The notes under the pieces are model-generated. The model did no database searches. It was given only the letters and a program-made list of their open reading frames with translations, and was not told the DNA's origin. 64,000 bases of DNA from contig NZ_AFOY02000015.1 of NCBI RefSeq assembly GCF_000217955.3, positions 992,001 to 1,056,000 of the forward strand, read 5' to 3'. This DNA comes from Pseudomonas fluorescens HK44. Its GTDB lineage: Bacteria > Pseudomonadota > Gammaproteobacteria > Pseudomonadales > Pseudomonadaceae. Both the position numbers and the translations under genes were made by a program. Below are positions 60,591 through 64,000 of the stretch, in pieces (the first letter of the stretch is position 1; each line of letters begins with the position of its first letter).

Positions 60591-61127
60591 TTACTTGAGC
60601 GCGGCGAACTTGCTGTTGAAGTACATCAGCGGGCCGTCCTGCTCCGGCAGGCCACAGACGCCAATCACTTCCCCGATAAACATGTCGTGGGTGCTGGCCG
60701 GAATCACTTCCGCCAAACGACACTCAAAACTGACCAGGGCATCTTCGAGTACTGGTACACCGGTCACACCCGACTCCCAGTGACCTTCGGCAAAGCGCGC
60801 CTCACCGGACACGCCTTCCACCATCCCGGCGAAGCGCTTGGCGATGGACTCTTGCCCATGGGCCAGTACGTTGATGCTGAAAGCGGCCGCACGCTTGATG
60901 ACCGGGTTGGCCCAGACATTGCGGTTGACGCAAATCAACAGGCGCGGCGGGTCGGCGGTGATCGAACAGACCGCAGTGGCCGTCAACCCTGCCCGTTCCT
61001 TGTCATCACCGGTGGCGATCACCACGCAGGTACCGGCCAGTTGGCGCATGGCACTGCAAAAATCGGCGGTTGCGACCGCCACGGGCATATTGACGGGCGT
61101 GCTGCTGGATTGGATGGCGTTAAGCAT
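60591..61127 (-). CDS. Flavin reductase (HsaB/HpaC-like)
   Basis: A 178-residue flavin reductase-like domain protein: RQLAGTCVVIATGDDKERAG, LTATAVCSITADPPRLLICV, NRNVWANPVI and FSINVLAHGQESIAKRFAG. It reduces FMN or FAD with NADH and supplies the oxygenase encoded next. ATG 61127 is chosen because GAGG lies 8 bases upstream; ten further codons upstream are open but unsupported. Confidence 0.92.
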   Translation of the reverse strand: MLNAIQSSSTPVNMPVAVATADFCSAMRQLAGTCVVIATGDDKERAGLTATAVCSITADPPRLLICVNRNVWANPVIKRAAAFSINVLAHGQESIAKRFAGMVEGVSGEARFAEGHWESGVTGVPVLEDALVSFECRLAEVIPASTHDMFIGEVIGVCGLPEQDGPLMYFNSKFAALK

Positions 61128-61211
61128 CAGGTGACCCTCACGTTGCTGCGGGCGCACACGGCCCTTCGTTGGTGTTCAATGGCGCGACCACTGGCGGTAG
61201 CGCTGTTGCGA

Positions 61212-62102
61212 TCAGAGGACAATGTTTCGCTTGTGACCCCAGTCGCTCATCTTGGTGAAGGCCTTGACCTCCCAATGGTCTTCATCGATGACCAGACCGC
61301 CCCAACCCATCTCGAAGTTGAATCCCGACGGGCTCTGGGCATAGAAAGAAAAGGTCTGGTCGTTCGGGTGGTGGCCCAGTTCGAGGATGATCGGGATACC
61401 GGCTTTCACGCAGCGATCGTAGGCCAGACCAACATCGTCCATCCGCTCGACCTGGACCATGAAGTGGTTGAGCACCTTAGGCATCGGCGCCTGAGCGGTG
61501 GCGATCGAGTGGTGGCGCCCCGTGGCAGTGTGAAAGAACGTAGCGTCCACCACGATGCCGGGTTTGATCTCTTCGCGGATGTAATCGCTGACCCGCAGGT
61601 TCAGCACGTCCTTGTAGAACGTCACCGTCTCAGGGCCATTCTTGGCGAATGGCAGGATGTGCCCGATACCCAGATCACCCGTGACGAAACCGCCTTTGAG
61701 CACCTTCGAACGAAACACATCGTTCAACCCGGCCTCGGCGTGACCGAAGAAAAACTCATGGGCGAAGCCATTCGGGTCCTGGCAACTGTAGGCTTTTTCA
61801 ACCATCCGCCGGCACAGGAGCTCGTCGGACAGCGCCTCGACCTGAATGCCCTTTTCCCGTAATTCGGCAACGTAACTGTCCAACTGCTGCTCGGTGCGAA
61901 ACTGCCAACCCGCTACCAGAATGTCGTCGATGGCATTCTTTTCGAGGAAGACACGCTGGCAGTATTCGTCCATGCGCAGGCTCATGCTCTGCTCATCACG
62001 GCGACTGACCTGCATACCGATGATGTCGGTCGCCAGCCATTGCCACTGATCAAGGTCGCTGACGCCAAAACCGACGTAGGCTAACGAGTGAATTTCTGAC
62101 AC
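61212..62102 (-). CDS. Extradiol catechol dioxygenase (BphC/HsaC-like, type I)
   Basis: A 296-residue two-domain vicinal-oxygen-chelate dioxygenase. Iron ligands are His148 (GIGHIL), His213 (LNHFMVQV) and Glu264 (FNFEMGWG), all present; active-site His198 (GRHHSIA) and the conserved HHPNDQTFSFYAQSPSGF stretch fit the two-ring catechol group (BphC, HsaC) better than catechol 2,3-dioxygenase of toluene paths. It opens the ring next to the hydroxyls. It starts with GTG 62102 after AGGGG and is the first gene behind the sigma-54 promoter. Confidence 0.92.
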   Translation of the reverse strand: MSEIHSLAYVGFGVSDLDQWQWLATDIIGMQVSRRDEQSMSLRMDEYCQRVFLEKNAIDDILVAGWQFRTEQQLDSYVAELREKGIQVEALSDELLCRRMVEKAYSCQDPNGFAHEFFFGHAEAGLNDVFRSKVLKGGFVTGDLGIGHILPFAKNGPETVTFYKDVLNLRVSDYIREEIKPGIVVDATFFHTATGRHHSIATAQAPMPKVLNHFMVQVERMDDVGLAYDRCVKAGIPIILELGHHPNDQTFSFYAQSPSGFNFEMGWGGLVIDEDHWEVKAFTKMSDWGHKRNIVL

Positions 62103-62524
62103 TTTGTCTGCACCCCTTCTTGTTTTTGGACGACTGAAATTCCCGGAGAGCTCAAGGAAAAACAGAATCGAGAGGACAAGAGCAAGCGCAATGCCAACTT
62201 GGCGAACAGGTTGTAATTAAAATATTTAGCTATTTAATTCAATGAGTTAATAAAAGTCACTGTGAGAAAAACCTGACATTTGTTAACCGCTCGGCGAGGA
62301 ACAGCTATTGCGAATTTTCGAAAAACTTTGAATTTCGATAAGGAATATTCGTACATTCCCAATCCGTGCCCCCCTCATTCTCACTGGCAAACAATCCCGG
62401 CGTCGTATCGAACAGGCTGAGGAGGCACGATCGAGGCAGATTTACCGTTCTGCGAGACCTTTGGCACAAACTTGGCATCTGTTTCAGGTTGGAATAATGA
62501 CAATAATAAAGGCGGGCCAATTAC
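62103..62524. promoter_or_regulatory. Divergent control region of catabolic operon and activator
   Basis: A 422-base, AT-rich gap between the dioxygenase gene and the activator gene. It holds the sigma-54 promoter at 62181-62196. Dyad-like pieces at about 62309-62340 (TTCGAAAAACTTTGAA and neighbours) lie some 120-150 bases upstream of it, a normal distance for activator sites. No gene is seen. Confidence 0.6.
62181..62196 (-). promoter_or_regulatory. Sigma-54 (-24/-12) promoter
   Basis: On the minus strand: TGGCAT-TGCGC-TTGCT. GG and GC are spaced by 10 bases as the consensus TGGCAC-N5-TTGC requires, with one mismatch. It lies about 80 bases before the dioxygenase GTG, in the right direction, and faces a divergent sigma-54 activator gene. 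Confidence 0.8.
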
Positions 62525-64000
62525 ATGACTCCTGAAGAGAAAGGCGCAGGCCAGGGCGATCATCACTATCGGAATCAGCACGGCATCAACATCATTACTG
62601 ACCTGCGTTTTCCAGACATGCAGGACCTGACTGACCGCCTCTATTTCAATCCGAAAGAAGGACGCATCTGGCTCGGCGAAAAACGCATGATGCTGATGCA
62701 CGTCGAAGCCTTTGGGGCGATGCGCCAAGAGTTGCTGGAAAGCAATGGCGTCGAGTTCACCCGAGGCTTGTTTACCCGAATCGGTTATCTGACCGGGTTG
62801 CGCGACGCCGATTTAGCGATCCAGGCACGCGGTACTGGCAGTGAGCTGGAAATCCTGGCAGCCGGCGGACAACTGCATGCGCTTTCCGGGATCGTCGAGG
62901 TCTCACCGATCTGCATCGAGTTCGATCAAGCCAAAGGCCATTTCTACGGCGAGTTCACCTGGAAGCACTCAGTTGAAAGCGAAGTGCATATCGCAGCCAA
63001 CAAGATCAGTACCGACCCTATCTGCTGGATGGAAGTGGGCTATAGCTCCGGCTTCATGACACGTTTGATGGGTCGACGCTTTCTGGTACGGGAAGTGGAA
63101 TGCCAGGCGTGCGGCCACGAACACTGTCGTGTCATCGCAAAGCCGGCGGAGGCCTGGGACGATGCCGAGCAAGATCTTAAATATTTCCAGCCTCGAGCAA
63201 CCGACCACCGTCGGACGGTACCTGTCTCGCCGTCGAAACTCCGAGCAACCGCTCCCCAGCCTGCGCCATTTGGTCTGGAGGACCTCGCCAGCTTTGCCGC
63301 CGGGCTTGATCGTCCCGTTGGCGGTTCAGCCGCTTATCACTCCGCGCTACACAAGATCCTGCGCGTCGCCGGTACCAACGCTACTGTGCTGTTGCTCGGA
63401 GAAAGTGGTGTAGGCAAGACCATGTTTGCCCATGAAGTGCATGCCAACAGCCAACGCGCCACAACGCCCTTTATCGAAATCAACTGCGCTGCGATTCCTG
63501 AACAGCTTATAGAGTCCGAACTGTTCGGCGTTCAGCGCGGCGCCTATTCCGGCGCCACCGAACCGCGTCCCGGCCGCTTCGAAATTGCGCATGGCGGAAC
63601 CATCTTCCTCGACGAAGTCGCAACCCTGAGCATGACTGCGCAAGGCAAGTTGTTGCGCGTATTGCAGAGTGGGGACCTGGAACGCCTGGGCAGCAACAAG
63701 ACCATAAAAGTCGATGTCCGGGTCATCGCTGCCACCAACGAAGACTTGGCTGGTGCGGTCAAGGCCGGGCGTTTTCGCAGTGATTTGTTCTATCGGTTGA
63801 ACGTGTTCCCCGTCACCATCGCCCCTCTGCGCGAACGCAAGGATGACCTGCCTTTGCTGCTCGATACTTTCATGCGCAAGCTCTGTACGTTGCACGGCCG
63901 ACACCTCACCGGCATTAGCCCGCGAGCCTTGCAGATGCTTCTTGATTACCATTGGCCGGGCAACATTCGTGAATTCGAAAACGTGATCGAGCGGGCGGTC
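62525..64000 (+). CDS. Sigma-54-dependent activator of XylR/DmpR type, C-terminus cut by window edge
   Basis: The first 492 residues are present. The N-terminal XylR_N sensor domain (about 22-125) is followed by a V4R domain (about 140-205) with cysteines in ECQACGHEHC (192-201), then the AAA+ domain from about 265: Walker A GESGVGKT (292-299), sigma-54 contact loop GAYSGA (339-344, against the usual GAFTGA), and Walker B TIFLDE (359-364). The Fis-type HTH lies beyond the edge. Such regulators bind an aromatic effector directly and activate a -24/-12 promoter; one lies in the divergent gap. It is the presumed activator of the catabolic operon. Confidence 0.93.
   Translation, partial: MTPEEKGAGQGDHHYRNQHGINIITDLRFPDMQDLTDRLYFNPKEGRIWLGEKRMMLMHVEAFGAMRQELLESNGVEFTRGLFTRIGYLTGLRDADLAIQARGTGSELEILAAGGQLHALSGIVEVSPICIEFDQAKGHFYGEFTWKHSVESEVHIAANKISTDPICWMEVGYSSGFMTRLMGRRFLVREVECQACGHEHCRVIAKPAEAWDDAEQDLKYFQPRATDHRRTVPVSPSKLRATAPQPAPFGLEDLASFAAGLDRPVGGSAAYHSALHKILRVAGTNATVLLLGESGVGKTMFAHEVHANSQRATTPFIEINCAAIPEQLIESELFGVQRGAYSGATEPRPGRFEIAHGGTIFLDEVATLSMTAQGKLLRVLQSGDLERLGSNKTIKVDVRVIAATNEDLAGAVKAGRFRSDLFYRLNVFPVTIAPLRERKDDLPLLLDTFMRKLCTLHGRHLTGISPRALQMLLDYHWPGNIREFENVIERAV

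Noticed and set aside
46834..62102. Reading the operon as a complete steroid degradation cluster
   Set aside because: HsaABCD-like enzymes are present, but KshAB, KstD-proper, side-chain beta-oxidation and ring C/D genes are not seen in the window, so a steroid substrate cannot be claimed.

Overview
The window reads as chromosomal DNA of a fluorescens-lineage Pseudomonas. It is GC-rich, carries the arginine-transaminase (aru) gene order known from P. aeruginosa, a Pseudomonas-type FAN1/helicase pair and a DUF1652 gene, and has typical Pseudomonas REP palindromes (TGTGGGAGCGAGC arms) between genes. The genus is an inference from gene content; no rRNA gene is present. Both edges cut genes: an aldehyde dehydrogenase on the left and a sigma-54 activator on the right.

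1-14 kb: a complete arginine-transaminase catabolic unit on the minus strand. The order of transcription is permease, enoyl-CoA hydratase, acyl-CoA dehydrogenase, NDP-forming acyl-CoA synthetase, AruI (2-ketoarginine decarboxylase), AruH (arginine:pyruvate transaminase) and an aldehyde dehydrogenase. Upstream lies its regulatory set: response regulator AruR, a periplasmic solute-binding protein, and hybrid sensor kinase AruS.

14-24 kb: an amine module. It holds a TetR regulator with a candidate operator, an Old-Yellow-Enzyme/Fe-S oxidoreductase of the demethylase type, an XRE-cupin regulator, an AraC regulator, a gamma-glutamylpolyamine-synthetase-like protein, a polyamine-binding protein without an ABC transporter, and a gamma-glutamylpolyamine-oxidase-like enzyme. 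GNAT and DJ-1/PfpI genes follow.

24-36 kb: DNA-repair genes (XPD/DinG-like helicase plus FAN1 nuclease; a UvrD-type helicase) flank a scarred zone. That zone has a decayed copy of a small lipoprotein gene fused to the end of an IS66 transposase, an orphan kinase-like gene, an intact IS5-family element with CTAA target duplication, the intact lipoprotein gene, and the C-terminal fragment of an RTX lipase gene.

36-47 kb: pirin, phosphoglucomutase, a MocR regulator overlapping a 491-residue protein I do not recognise, a quinone-oxidoreductase-like dehydrogenase with a divergent LysR regulator, a Fic-domain protein in AT-rich surroundings, and a possible 56-residue exported peptide.

47-64 kb: one long minus-strand catabolic cluster read from a good sigma-54 promoter (62181-62196), with a divergent XylR/DmpR-type activator. 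In order of transcription it encodes an extradiol dioxygenase, flavin reductase, flavin-dependent phenol hydroxylase (HsaCBA-like), DUF1302, DUF1329, a YCF48 beta-propeller, an MMPL/RND transporter, a GlcG/HbpS-like protein, 2-keto-4-pentenoate hydratase, acylating acetaldehyde dehydrogenase, 4-hydroxy-2-oxovalerate aldolase, a meta-cleavage-product hydrolase and a fumarate-reductase-like flavoprotein. Together these would ortho-hydroxylate a phenol, cleave the catechol in meta position, and convert the product to pyruvate and acetyl-CoA. A four-part envelope apparatus sits in the middle, which suggests a hydrophobic substrate that I cannot identify from sequence. This cluster is the best candidate for an undescribed system.
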